Assembly: GCA_001465935.1 (NCBI GenBank)
Contig: LNKV01000004.1
Span: forward strand, 496,001 to 560,000
DNA: 64,000 nt
From: Clarireedia homoeocarpa
Lineage: Eukaryota > Ascomycota > Leotiomycetes > Helotiales > Rutstroemiaceae
Direction of reading: 5' to 3'
Shown one piece after another: positions 34,377 to 45,579 of the stretch. The position numbers were made by a program, and so were the translations under genes. Below the pieces are notes generated by a model that searched no databases, had not been told where the DNA came from, and saw only the letters and a program-made list of their open reading frames with translations. The first letter of the stretch is position 1. Every line of letters begins with the position of its first letter.

Positions 34377-36394
34377 TTAAACAGCTCCTGCAGAAACCAT
34401 CTTCTTCCTCAAGTGGTTCTTGTACTCTGCAATCGATCCGTCCCATCTGCGAATTGTTTGGTTCTCGCACACCATGATGTCTTTAGCAATCTTGTCAAGT
34501 AATCTACCATCAGTTAGCAATCGTGTTCCATGCCCAAAAAAAAAAAAAGCGACAAAAGTCTATTTACCTGAAATCGTGAGAAACAACAACAACACCACCA
34601 GTGAAAGCGTTGATAGCATCAGCCAAACTATCAATTGTAGGAATATCCAATCCATTGGTAGGTTCGTCCAGCAACAGCATGTTAGGTCCGTCAATAGCCA
34701 ACAATGCGAAAACAATTCTGGACTTCTGTCCCTCGGAAAGTGTGCCCATCAATGCAGTTTGAGATTCACCGCTGAGACCATACTTTCCGAGTTGCTGACG
34801 CCAGTATTGATAATCTTGACTCTTGGATGCATACTTATCCCGGACAAAGTCTAAAGCTGACTTAGTAAGATCCAATTGTTCTGAAGAATGTTGACTGTAA
34901 ACACCCATCTTCAAATGAGTGTGGCGGGAAACTGTTCCTCCAGTAGGTGAGAGCTTTCCGGTCATCAGACGGAGAAGAGTAGATTTTCCAACACCGTTGG
35001 GTCCGACAAGAGCTGTACGTGAGTCCATGTCAACACCGAGATCAAGATTCCTGTAGAGATCGTCCTTAGGGTCGCCAGAGTATGAAAAGGTAACATCATC
35101 GAAGGACAAGACTGGAGGCGGAAGCTTCTCAACATCCGCGAAACGGAAAGTGAAGACACGATCTTGCTCTACAGGCTGGATGAAACCATCGGCTTCCATC
35201 TTGTCCAAAATCTTTTGTCGGGATTTGGCTTGTCGCACCAAGTTGGCATAGGTACCAGCAGAAGCAATGAACTTCTTAATATGAACAATTTCGTCTTGTT
35301 GCTTTTGATACGCCTTCATTTGGTTGATTTCCTGTTCGGCTCGGGTCTTGTGATAGGAATCGTAGTTACCACCATAGTAGATGAGTTGTCTTTGACGCAT
35401 ATCGATCATGTTGGTACAGACACCGTTGAGGAAATCCATACTGTGGGAGACTAACACAAGAGTGCGATCCCATTTCTTCAAGTATTCTTCCAACCACACG
35501 CAAGCTTCCAAATCCAAATGTGCGGTAGGATCATCGAGCAGAAGCAGAGAAGGCTTGACGAAAAGAGCTTTAGCCAAAGCCACACGCATACGCCAACCAC
35601 CGGACATGTCCTTTGTCTTCTTGTGAATGGTGACCTTGTTGAAACCGAGACCGGTCAAGATGAGAGAAGCACGAGTAGAGAAAGTCGAAGGATCCATGGT
35701 GTCCATACGCTGCGATATATTAGCTATGTCTCTGATAATTTACTCAAAGAGGATTGCTGCATGGACTTACTTCGTAAAGATCTAAAAGGACGGGACTCTC
35801 AGGTCCTTCTTCCTCCAAAAGTCGCTCTGCCTCCTTGTCAAGTCTTTCCATCTCGTTCTCTGCTTCCTTGACAACCCATTCTAGGGCACCCAAGTCACTG
35901 GGTGGCGCACCCTCGTTCAATAAGTAGATGTCGACGTGGTCTGGGATGGGATATTCGCGCTTATCGATGGCTTTGAGGAGAGTGGACTTTCCGCAACCGT
36001 TCTCACCCAACAAACCGTATCGTCGACCATATGATAACTCAAGGGTGGTATCCGTGATAAGAACACGACCGTGGAATACCAAGGATGCAGAGGTAATTTT
36101 TACATCACGACTCTGCTTGAGAGAACTGAGAACACCAGTTGTAACACGATCGGAGAGACCATGTTGATCCATTTGAGCTGCCAACCTTTTCACCTCCTCC
36201 ATATCTTTTGTCGCAGGTTGGTCATCATCAGGAACAGGGTTTCCATCTGCGTCGAGAAGGGGTTCTTCGCCAGGAGTTGTTGTACCAGACCCAGCCTTGG
36301 AGCCAGCCTTTGATCTTGAGGCAACAGTCTTCTTAGGAGCCTTTCCCTCGGCGGCTCTCTTGGCCTCACGAGCTGCTTTCGATGCCGAAACCAT
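34377..36394 (-). CDS. ARB1: ABCF ATPase, ARB1-type ribosome biogenesis factor, 630 aa
   Basis: A soluble twin-cassette ABC ATPase of the ABCF group, without membrane domains. Exons 36394..35771, 35709..34568 and 34503..34377 join in phase. The N-terminal Lys/Ala-rich extension leads into the first cassette: Walker [10 protein letters not shown] near residue 135 and signature [15 protein letters not shown] near 244 with [15 protein letters not shown]. The linker is helical ([19 protein letters not shown]). The second cassette has Walker [10 protein letters not shown] near 446, signature LSEGQKSR near 534 and [12 protein letters not shown]. The length matches yeast Arb1 (about 610) better than Gcn20 or New1, and the linker resembles Arb1/ABCF2, so a role in 40S and 60S ribosome assembly is inferred. 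It shares a roughly 700-base divergent promoter with the reductase at 37109. Confidence 0.92.
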
Positions 36395-37108
36395 TTTTAT
36401 TGACGATTCGGAATTACAGAAATGTGTCGTATGAGAATTATGGAATCTCTCAGTTGCGTTTCTTCTCCTCGAGTCGACCTTTTTTTCAGCTTTATCGTAG
36501 GGCGGTGGGGAGAAATCTGTTGGTGGGGTTTTCTCAGCACTATGAAATTGATTTATCGATTAGCGCGCACTGCACTACGTTGTCTGATTGGAGTGGCTGA
36601 TAGGGCAATGACTCCTGTTGGTTGGATGGCGTTGGATTTTGCAGGAGGATTTGATACGTACCTTGAGACGGCCGATATATATTTCCAACAAAGAAAACTT
36701 TTCAAATCTTACAGAGATGTTACGAGTAAGTAAGAAAAAAAGGATGAAAAGATTTTGTCCACTCTTAATTGGTATTCCAATCTTCAGGTGGAAACTCTCT
36801 CCCAGTAAGAGTGGAGAACATATAAAATCTGACGTAGGGATCACGTGTCAGGCTAAATTGCCGACGACCTCGACTTCTCTGAATGTTGACGGCGCGTACA
36901 TTGTCAAACCAGATACGCCTTCCTAGGAATTCGAGGATGATATTTCCATATTGCTGAAGGCATATTGTATCGCCATAGTAAGTGTCACCGAAAAAGACTT
37001 CACCTAGCTATGAGCAGGAAGTCCTCCAAGTACGGCAAATAATTGTTGCCAATCATGTAAGAAGCCAATCCATCTCTTAGGTATCCCCTCTTTTCCACAA
37101 AGTTTCGA
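36395..37108. other. Shared divergent promoter of ARB1 and the reductase gene
   Basis: No gene is supported in these 714 bases. Transcription should start near both edges, in opposite directions. Confidence 0.6.
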
Positions 37109-38290
37109 ATGAACATGAAGACTACCATTGGCTTCCGTAGCCTCAAGCGAATCAACTCAGTCCTCGGACCCTATTCTAGGATTTCTTCAAACTCTCTTAG
37201 AGCCTCTACCACGTCGACCCCGCATACTGAGGAAGAGCTTGCGAAGGGCTTGCAACCCGTGTTGAGCAAACGTATCTATGTTCTAGGCATCGGAAACCTG
37301 GGGAGGTTGTTCGCGCATGCTTTAGCCATGAGCCCTTCTCCACCACCCATCACTTTACTCTTCCATCGTCCGACATTACACGAAGAATGGGTGAGGGATG
37401 GAAGGACGATCGAAATTATTCACAATGGTGTTTCACAGAAGGGAGGAGTGTTCGATGCGGAGTCTATTGAATGTGCTGGGATCATAAGCCATCTGATTGT
37501 TGCGACCAAAGCTCAGCATACTGCCAAAGCTATTCAGTCGATCAAGCACCGTCTACATCCTTCCTCGACATTACTATTTCTACAAAATGGCATGGGAACG
37601 GTGGAGGAAGTGAACGAGAAGGTGTTTCAACATCTACCAGAGCGGCCCAACTATCTGATTGGCGTCACCTCTCATGGTGTCTACAGCAATGGGCCATTCT
37701 CTTCCGTTCTTGCTGGTCGTGCAACTGCCACAATCGCATCTATAGCTTCCTCTCAAATCAACGGCACAGCTCGAGACTCGACTAACACCGAAAATGATAA
37801 TTATTTATTACATCAAGTCCAACAACCCGAAATTCTTAATGTTAAGCAAGTCTCGCATGACCAAATATTGCAACTGCAACTCGAGAAGCTTGTGATGAAC
37901 GCTATGATCAACCCACTTACTGTCATATTTGACTGCAAAAATGGCGAGTTGTTTAAGATAGAAGCAGCAACTCAATACATGGAAAAGTTGTTGGCTGAGG
38001 CGAGTCAAATTATCTGCTCATTGCCCGAATTGGCAGGTCGGCCCGAGGTGAAAAAGAGGTTTGCAACGACTCGACTCAAGCAAATCGTTCTAGATATCGC
38101 AAACGTAACTGCTGGGAACACAAGCTCTATGCGTCAGGATGTGCAAGCAGGAAAGAAGACTGAGATCGACTACATCAATGGGTATATTGTTAAAAAGGGG
38201 AAAGAATTTGGTATCAAGTGTCCGATCAATGAGGGCTTGGTAGAACAGATCCGAGAGATAGAGGATAGACAACAATCGTCTGCTTCTTGA
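37109..38290 (+). CDS. Ketopantoate reductase (2-dehydropantoate 2-reductase), 393 aa
   Basis: An NADPH-dependent enzyme that reduces 2-dehydropantoate to pantoate for pantothenate and coenzyme A synthesis. The single exon begins at ATG 37109 with a basic, Ser/Thr/Arg-rich leader that could be a mitochondrial targeting signal. The Rossmann motif IYVLGIGNLGRLFAHALA is near residue 56. The family core KLVMNAMINPLTVIFDCKNG carries the conserved Lys and Asn. The C-terminal SSMRQDVQAGKKTEIDYINGY carries the conserved Glu. The spacing and length (393 residues) fit fungal ApbA/PanE-type proteins. It could instead be a paralogue acting on another keto acid, because fungi carry several family members. 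Confidence 0.88.
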   Translation: MNMKTTIGFRSLKRINSVLGPYSRISSNSLRASTTSTPHTEEELAKGLQPVLSKRIYVLGIGNLGRLFAHALAMSPSPPPITLLFHRPTLHEEWVRDGRTIEIIHNGVSQKGGVFDAESIECAGIISHLIVATKAQHTAKAIQSIKHRLHPSSTLLFLQNGMGTVEEVNEKVFQHLPERPNYLIGVTSHGVYSNGPFSSVLAGRATATIASIASSQINGTARDSTNTENDNYLLHQVQQPEILNVKQVSHDQILQLQLEKLVMNAMINPLTVIFDCKNGELFKIEAATQYMEKLLAEASQIICSLPELAGRPEVKKRFATTRLKQIVLDIANVTAGNTSSMRQDVQAGKKTEIDYINGYIVKKGKEFGIKCPINEGLVEQIREIEDRQQSSAS

Positions 38291-39051
38291 ATACTTTTAT
38301 TGAAGCTGGCTTTGATCATCCGCTGTAGGGGTTACATGTCTCTATGACGAAGATCGATCGATGGGGAACAGTCATGATGCCACCCTCGCTGCAGCAAAGA
38401 AAAGTTCGCAGAAGCATGGCTTTCCAAAGGTTGCTAATAGTTTTCCTCGTGAATGCTGAGCAGGCTTTTATGGTTTTAGATCGACACATATAATACAACA
38501 TCTTAAGACGGAGAAATCAAAGATTGCGTGCTGGTTGTCGGAAGGCTCTTCCTGAATAAAGCCGTACTACATAGCTCGCAGCTTACAAGGCACTATATCT
38601 GTTCACCCATAATCAATCAAATATGAATAATTGAATACAATTTCTATTCTCTCTTCACCATCTAGCACAAATGCACCTTGAAATAACAAGACAACCTCCG
38701 CGAACGCCAAACTACCAAGTGATGCCGCCGTTCCGCATCATTTACTATTCTCAGACCTCCTCGAATCTCCCCAGGCCGTCCTCGCAGTACAACACCATGC
38801 ATTAATCTTGCAAATTTCAGACTTTTAACTACTGCTTGCGTTGACATGCATGAAGAAATACATTGTCTATGAGCTGTCACTTGTGCTACTGGTCCCTCAA
38901 TGTCATATCTTCGGGACAACAGATTGATTGGGGATTTTCTGCAAACTCCATGGGAGGCACAAAGGCCCCGCAGCGAATGACTATCCCCTGGGCAATTGTA
39001 TTTTACTCTACAGACTACAACCAGGAGATGGGGTCCATCCATAACTGAGGC
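38291..39051. other. Convergent 3' intergenic region
   Basis: The gap lies between two converging genes. A 126-codon minus-strand frame (38662-39042) has no recognisable motif. Nothing else stands out. Confidence 0.45.
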
Positions 39052-40050
39052 TCAACTGTCCATGTATGCTACTCTGAGCGTCGTTCTTCCCGGATATGAT
39101 TCCAGCATATCCACGAGATACTTCTTGAATCTTTCTTCCAAGCTATCCCGTACAGCGATGGAGTTTTGGTACATGGAATCGTAGTCCATTATTTCGTCTT
39201 CTATTAGCCCATTCGAATCCGAGTCTGAAGTATACAAGTATGACGGATGCAAATGGCGCAATACGCGTTCGTCAGGGTCAGTAAGTATGGTGGGTGATTG
39301 TGCACCTATTTTCCTTGAGCCCAGTATGTATGTTATCTTCTCCAGGTGAGGACAGGTGCGTTTGAAATGACGAATAAAAGGCGGCGCTTCCCGGTCCATT
39401 TTTGAATTTGACAATCGATATGCGATAGATCTGCATTGTGATACATCTAAAAAGTAGAACGATTTAGTTTGTTCGATGAAAATCGCATCCGGCGACTTGC
39501 TTTCGCCTAGGATCAAGGTGTCTCGCCGATAGTCGATGAATCCACGACATAGGAGCTCAATTTTAGGACCCCGCGACTCACCAGGCCTGAGGGGTCCTTC
39601 CATAAGAGGAACAGGATGTCTGTGTAAGTAATAGTCATTGGTTCGCATGTATGGTCTATTATTTTCGAGTATTTTTGCTTGTTGGTAGTTTGCTGACCAA
39701 ATAGTGCCTGCCTCCCGACAGGCTAGACGAAGGGGAGAGGACTCCGGCGCGGTCCTCAAACAGCGTGACCACAAACCAGCTTCTTCCAGCTCGTTGTTTC
39801 CATATACTAGGATGCGAAATTCCAGGTAATGTTCCTTGAATTCGCCGGAGGTTGTTTTCCTACATCCGCATTCCAAGAGTTCTCCTGGGAGACCGCAACA
39901 GATCAAGAGATTCCGGGGTTCAGGTAATGCGAGGCTCCAGATTTTTGTTCGAAGTTCTGCTGGTAAGTTTTTGAATGGATGGAAGGTAGTTTTAGATAAC
40001 GCTTCAGGCTCGGTATTGTGCTTGTGATGTATGGCTTCGTGGAAGGGCAT
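39052..40050 (-). CDS. 2EXR-domain protein, 332 aa
   Basis: An intronless 2EXR family protein. Near residues 20-45 lies the hallmark FHPFKNLPAELRTKIWSLAL followed by PEPRNLLIC. Further on come RLACREAG and IDYRRDTLIL, equivalent to the CRES and xDxxxDTL segments of the family. It ends with a Ser/Asp-rich acidic stretch and a helical region. ATG 40050 is the first Met in the open frame that precedes the domain; sequence upstream to 40137 is open only from a TTG. It is the first of a group of related genes at 39-47.6 kb, lying opposite to the others. Function unknown. Confidence 0.72.
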   Translation of the reverse strand: MPFHEAIHHKHNTEPEALSKTTFHPFKNLPAELRTKIWSLALPEPRNLLICCGLPGELLECGCRKTTSGEFKEHYLEFRILVYGNNELEEAGLWSRCLRTAPESSPLRLACREAGTIWSANYQQAKILENNRPYMRTNDYYLHRHPVPLMEGPLRPGESRGPKIELLCRGFIDYRRDTLILGESKSPDAIFIEQTKSFYFLDVSQCRSIAYRLSNSKMDREAPPFIRHFKRTCPHLEKITYILGSRKIGAQSPTILTDPDERVLRHLHPSYLYTSDSDSNGLIEDEIMDYDSMYQNSIAVRDSLEERFKKYLVDMLESYPGRTTLRVAYMDS

Positions 40051-41041
40051 GGTAGTTGCGTGCTTGAGTTTGACGGTTATGCTCAGTGAAAGATCTGAAG
40101 AAGTCTTACTGTCAAGCGGAGACCCTTTGAATTTCAAAACTGTTTAGTCAAATAGCAATATTTATGCGTGGTACTACTTGATATTCTGCACAGAGCCCAG
40201 GCCAAATTACTGGGTATTGAAGCCGGCTAAACTAGACTAATTTTATTGAACCAAAAGGAGACACCCAAAGGTTGGCTCTACCTTTTCTTTTCTAGGTCGT
40301 GCAATTCAAGGAGATATTTTGTTATTATATCGGAAATGGCAGTTCAAATTCTCTCAATCCGCAATTCCTTCAACCCCCATTATGCAGGTAGGATTTTACA
40401 ATGCAAGTTGCATTGCCCATGCATATCGCCCCCGTGTCTCGACCGTGGAATACAAAGTCCTATTTTTCGCCGCTGCCTCCAATTACTCGGCCCTAAGTGC
40501 GCTTGTTCACTTAAAGTTCGTACTAGTCACTAGCATCTAGTACTATGTGGCTTTCACGTATAACCCCGAGTCCATATACGCGACTACCACTCGAGGTGAA
40601 CATCCAGGGGCTGAAGATCTCGTCACGTGTTCATTTTCATATGACAGCGATGAACTCTTCCAAGGGAGCCTTAGATAACCCAAAAAATATTAAGGAAGTG
40701 CAGGAAATAAATGCCGTGGAATATCGATCTTTCACATCAGCCACTCAGAGCACTCTCATTTCAAGATCGTGGTGCATAGGACGTCTGCTACTCATCTGAG
40801 ACTATGACTGGGCCAGCAGACCTGAAGAATAAAACAATGATTGTCAACGCCAAACAGAGGCTCTTTATGATTCATAATACCAAAATGATCGTTCTGGATA
40901 GCCAGCACGAGCATTGTTCAGAAGCAGAAAAGTTAGGACATCAGCGAACAATCCCCGGTTCGGGTGTTGTTATATCTGTCTTCCCCTCGGTATTGCAGAT
41001 ATCAAAAAAGTTTTCAGGCTGAGATTACCAATACCAGAAGA
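40051..41041. other. Divergent intergenic region
   Basis: No gene is supported. Short frames on the plus strand at 40246-40799 have no motif. The promoters of both flanking 2EXR genes must be here. Confidence 0.45.
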
Positions 41042-42640
41042 ATGGCGGGGATTTGGGATACCGAGAGTGACGCATGGAAGTTCACGTCCACGTACGAACG
41101 TTGGGATTATGAAACAACAACTGTAGAGGAATACTCACAATACAATATATGGAAGAAAACTGAGCAGGCGTCTCAAAGATTACAAAATCAATCACAGCTC
41201 TTAGAAAAACTTAGGTTTAACAGTCACTTCAACAGATGGAAGCGAGGAGCTTCAGTTGGATTCCTCTCACTAACTTACAGTACAGTTAAGTCAAAATATC
41301 CATCTCGACATGAAAAACCTAAGTACTCAGCAGATACTTGGCGAGATATCCATGACTGGAGAAATCATCCTTTGGTGCTCGCTTCCGGCATGCAATTTGA
41401 CACTCTCCACGATATGACCAACAAGCTCGGTATACAGCTCTCTATACCTCCCAGCCCAAAAGCTTTCAGATTATTTCCAAAGCTACCCGCAGAACTACGG
41501 TGTATAATTCGGCAGTTAGCTATGAAGCATGAACCGAGATACGTCAAGCTTCGTGTAAGCAGGAAATATTTAACTGTCTATAAAGAACAACAAGACACAA
41601 TCCTTTTGGAATCTCATCTCCGGCAACCTGGACCTCCGGGATCGAAATTACCAACCCAGCTTCTATACGTATGTCACGAGTCGCATAAACAATTCGTTCG
41701 TCGGTATCAGAGGATGGGTCTAATTGTGCCATACAATCAGTCGCAGGTGCGCTTAAGTGATGTTTGCTCCTTTAAGAACTTTCTTGTTGAATTCGACGGC
41801 ATTGACCGTACAGTGCAATGCAAGATCTCAGTTAACCAAAAAGGCTATATAGATTATCGTCATGACACACTACTGGCGGAAGAGTTCCGCTGTGTGTCTG
41901 GCATTCTTTCGACATGGAATGGCACCAAATGCGATTTATCTTCTGTGACAAGTCTCATTTTCAGAGATTGGGAATTCTGCTTCGATCGTGGGCTGCGTCA
42001 AGGAGCATCTTATCCTGGCGAACCAAGCACTTGGGCGGTTCTGGAGACTCAATGCCCTAACCTTCGGAAACTGACTCTCGTGCGCTACAGGTTTAGTAGC
42101 CCACCTAATTGTCGTGCAGTTCCGCGCCTTATACCAATGAATGTTGAATTGCTTATTGAAGCACGTCAAATCCTTCTCATTGACGCTCTGCAAAAAATGT
42201 CTGATGAAGCGGAAATAAGTCCGCGGAGGCGGCTCTCAGCTCGACGTAGGCGGCTCTCAGCTCTACGTAGGCATGGCGTAGAAGTAATGGCGGCATTGCA
42301 AAGACTGTCTGACAATCTGGCTTGGGCGAGAGATGAGTACCTCTGGCAGGCCGAGCGCAACCCGGCATATTGGAATAATGTAAGTTTCGAAGCTGGGGTT
42401 TTGGCTTGGCTAGAAGTCGATCAAATGGAGAGGGTAATGGTCGCTCCGCCTCCAGACGAGAGACGCTCGTGTGAAAATAAAATCTTCTGGATTGAGCGAC
42501 CTAAGGTTGTTGCTCCACGACTTCTCCTAGTCGGAGTCCAAGATTGGGGTGAAGAGATTCATGAGTTTCCTTGTCATCCGGATGGAACGATGGTGAGCCC
42601 CTATGAGGGTATCAAGGAGATGTTTGAAGGTTGTCTCTAG
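41042..42640 (+). CDS. 2EXR-domain protein, 532 aa
   Basis: A single-exon 2EXR family member, longer than the others. The domain lies at about residues 140-175: FRLFPKLPAELRCIIRQLAM followed by KHEPRYVKL. It continues with LLYVCHESHKQFVRRYQRM and GYIDYRHDTLLAEEF, which match the family downstream blocks. The about 140-residue N-terminal stretch is Trp/Tyr-rich and not recognised. An in-frame 21-base tandem duplication at 42227-42268 repeats seven residues (RRLSARR then RRLSALR). ATG 41042 is the first ATG of this frame; upstream it is open only from a GTG. Function unknown. Confidence 0.7.
   Translation: MAGIWDTESDAWKFTSTYERWDYETTTVEEYSQYNIWKKTEQASQRLQNQSQLLEKLRFNSHFNRWKRGASVGFLSLTYSTVKSKYPSRHEKPKYSADTWRDIHDWRNHPLVLASGMQFDTLHDMTNKLGIQLSIPPSPKAFRLFPKLPAELRCIIRQLAMKHEPRYVKLRVSRKYLTVYKEQQDTILLESHLRQPGPPGSKLPTQLLYVCHESHKQFVRRYQRMGLIVPYNQSQVRLSDVCSFKNFLVEFDGIDRTVQCKISVNQKGYIDYRHDTLLAEEFRCVSGILSTWNGTKCDLSSVTSLIFRDWEFCFDRGLRQGASYPGEPSTWAVLETQCPNLRKLTLVRYRFSSPPNCRAVPRLIPMNVELLIEARQILLIDALQKMSDEAEISPRRRLSARRRRLSALRRHGVEVMAALQRLSDNLAWARDEYLWQAERNPAYWNNVSFEAGVLAWLEVDQMERVMVAPPPDERRSCENKIFWIERPKVVAPRLLLVGVQDWGEEIHEFPCHPDGTMVSPYEGIKEMFEGCL
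42227..42268 (+). repeat. 21-bp in-frame duplication inside a 2EXR gene
   Basis: Two copies of AGGCGGCTCTCAGCTCGACG plus T lie head to tail, differing at one base (CGACGT versus CTACGT). The unit is a multiple of three, so the frame is kept. Confidence 0.95.
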
Positions 42641-43427
42641 AAGAAAGGGGGGCTCGAAGCTAGTAGTCCGGTGTTCAACCTACGTTTCATAGATTATAAA
42701 ATTTGGTTCTGAATATCTTATGACAGGCTTGGTGCGATATACGTTAGAAATTATAAAAGGGATATCAATGGAAATATGGAGGATGTTAAAGTAGAAAGAG
42801 CAAGCAAAAATATATTCAAGTGTCTTTATCGGAGATTGCTGTTAACTTAATCCTTGTCGACTATCACGTGAACTCAATTACTTTTGCATATTAGTTACGC
42901 CTGTATAGACGCATGTTGCCTTTTTATTGTTACTGCTCCTGAAGAGCCAGCCGAAAATCATTCGTAGGCATCTCGCAGTAGGCTGATGCTTCTAGCACGG
43001 CTAGTCATAAACTCTGCATATAATCTTTAGATCTCCTTTCCTTTGGAGGCAGCTGTCACAACGTGAGTTTGCCTGTCGCTCCTACCTCATAACAGCGTTC
43101 AAACGACAACTTGGTCTCTTTTTCTCGCCACCCGTCCAACTTCATCACCTCCAGAATTGGGAATAGTTAGATGATCTGAAATGAACGACAATCAGCTCAC
43201 GGTGCAAAGCGCATAACTTTCGGTCCGGATCTAGTCCAGCTTATGTAGTTGTCCGGGCAAATTGACAGCCTTTCGAAGCTACACTGAAAGGCGATCTTTT
43301 GTTTTGAATCGTTTTCTACACCCAGGCATCCGATCTTCATTGGTCCGATTTAAGAGATTAAACCACCCAGAATATTACCCAACCCGTCATCAATTGTGAA
43401 AGCAACCTTTATCAATTTTGTGGAGCA
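42641..43427. other. Intergenic tract
   Basis: No gene is supported. It should hold the 3' end of one 2EXR gene and the promoter of the next. Confidence 0.45.
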
Positions 43428-44752
43428 ATGGCAGCAATAATGCCAAGCAACGAGAGTTTCCCAGATCCAGATCACAGTGCAGCAGCGAGCAATGAAGCAG
43501 TTGGAAATCAATCAAATCTTACCATGGACAGTTGCAATGGAGACAGGGACGTAAGAACTAATCATATTGCTTTCGTCAAGGAGCTGAAGAAGGTCCTGCA
43601 GGCTTATATGCTCGACGGTTCAGGTAAGATTTTGTTCTCAACGTCCCACTTATGCTCTCAGTTTCACTCACAAGAATACCAGAAAATTTCGAAGCAGAAA
43701 GATATTTCTCTGAGTATAGAATGTCTCGTCGATCTAAGATTTCGAAGTGGTATGAATATTTAAAGGAGGATGAGTGGTCCCTGACGGATAAAGACAGTTT
43801 CACTTGCTTCACAGGATTACCTATTGAGCTTCGTCGTCACATATGGTTCCATGCGCTCCCAGGCCCCCGAGTATTGACGCTGTTTGTAGATAAACGGGAG
43901 AAGAAGTTGAAAAACTTAACTACTGGATGGGCACCTGCCGCACTTCACATTAGGCTTGAGAACAATCACCACCAGTGCGGGGCTTCAACGCGGCTTCGTA
44001 TGGTTTGCAGGGAGTCGTATGAGCTCTTCGCGGAACACTACAAGTATATTACGCTCAGCCGCAAGCCTAGTGAAAAGTTCGTAACCTTGGATCCCTCGGA
44101 GCTGATGGGGGGAACTCGCTTCCAGTCTCACCACTTCATCAATTTCGAGGTAGACACTTTAGTTGTTCATGATTTCGAAGAGAAATATGAGGAACTAGGT
44201 CAATTTGGACTGCAGCTAAACCTATCATCCCTTAGGAAGCTTACAATTACAGGATTTTGGTACGAACTAGGCTCGATTCCCAGTCCATCCATGTGGAAGA
44301 CGATAGAGCAAGCTTGTCCCCTACTCGAGTACCTCAAAGTGGTCATCGATGACAAGTACCCCCCGCATTCGTCTCACACTATTCACCTTAATTCATGTGA
44401 AGATGCGGACGGAATCTCTAAATCAACGGAGAACAAGATCGTGAGCTCTGTGGCGAAAATTGCCAAGAATGGTTACTTCCGGAAAATCCATGAAAGAGCT
44501 GTCATTTCCAAGCAAGATTTCTCCATCTCAGTACAAGCCAGCTACGCCGAACATGTAGAGCTCGATATTTCTGAACTGATGCTCTTCCAATTCCGGAGAA
44601 AAGAGGGTGATAGAAGGTTGTATGTTCTTGACGTCAATATCAGAAAAGATAGTTTAGTGCTATATCTTAAGGATGATGTTATTACTATAGGACTAAATGG
44701 GCATTTGACATTACCGGATGGGTATGAGTGTATCAAAGAGTCTCTTAAATAG
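43428..44752 (+). CDS. 2EXR-domain protein, 421 aa
   Basis: A 2EXR family protein with two exons, 43428..43623 and 43683..44752, joined through a 59-base GTAAGA..ACCAG intron. Using the AG eight bases earlier would break the frame. The 2EXR block FTCFTGLPIELRRHIWFHAL followed by PGPRVLTL lies about residues 115-145. It is followed by RLRMVCRESYELFAEHYKY and HHFINFEVDTLVVHDFEE, in the same order as in the neighbouring 45580 gene. A leucine-rich mid-region (LSSLRKLTITGFWYEL) follows, then a lysine-rich tail. The N-terminal exon has no known domain. Function unknown. Confidence 0.75.
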
Positions 44753-45579
44753 GTACGGGAGCATCACTGGTGACACCAGGTTACGAATAAAATGGTATCT
44801 TCGAACCTTGATAAATGCTGAATGTTCATAAAGTGAAGAATGGCTTTAGACTTTTAAACATAATCTCGAATGCTATTGTCGGTTCAGTGTATTCACTGAA
44901 CTATGGGAGGGATACTACAGGACATTGGATACGCGCTGTAGTATAGCAGTTAGTACGGGAGAGAGGGTCTATATAGTCCAGCTCTCCCTCCCACCTAGTT
45001 TAGAGAAAAACCCGATTCAACAGCATTACTTGGTTGTAAAACTCCAAAAGTGACGCCACTTCTAGAGAAGTGACAATTTGGGCTTATATTTCACATTGGT
45101 CCATATTTGTGACTAAGTATGGTGCTACGAATCGGACCAACATTACAGCTGTACTAAGCCAACCGACAGCTATGTTGTTTCGTGAATAGGTGCGTCACCA
45201 ACTGGGAACGCAGGGTTCTTCGGAAGTATGCCGAGATGGGAATATTAATATGTGCATGATTGTGCCCTTGTAGTCCACAGCCAAGTTCTTTGAATGGCGG
45301 CCTTTGTTGCTCCAAACCAGTAGACATTGTTCCAAGGATGATTCAGAGGATGCCTTTGTGATTTGATGTAGGTTAAACTCCAACAAAGAGCGTTTCGCTC
45401 GCTTTCGCTGCATTATAAGGTGATTCATTCTTTGTTCTCAACCAGAACAGCAACAGCGATTTTTCTATTTAGGTTGGCATGTTTCCTGATCAGTGTTTGG
45501 TGTTTCTATCTTCAAATCTACACTTCCGGATACCAAAGCCGAAATATCTTCAGCACTACTTAGCAACAGCGATACCGAG
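44753..45579. other. Intergenic tract with small palindromes and a shared motif
   Basis: Includes an 8-base-arm palindrome GTTCAGTG-TATT-CACTGAAC (44882-44901) and the CTATATAGTCCAGCTCTCC motif (44969-44987), shared with 23931-23949. The start of the next gene could be further upstream if a short 5' exon exists, because the frame is open from a GTG at 45493. Confidence 0.5.

Noticed and set aside
38662..39042. Minus-strand frame of 126 codons
   Set aside because: No recognisable motif. It lies in the gap between convergent genes and I could not support it.
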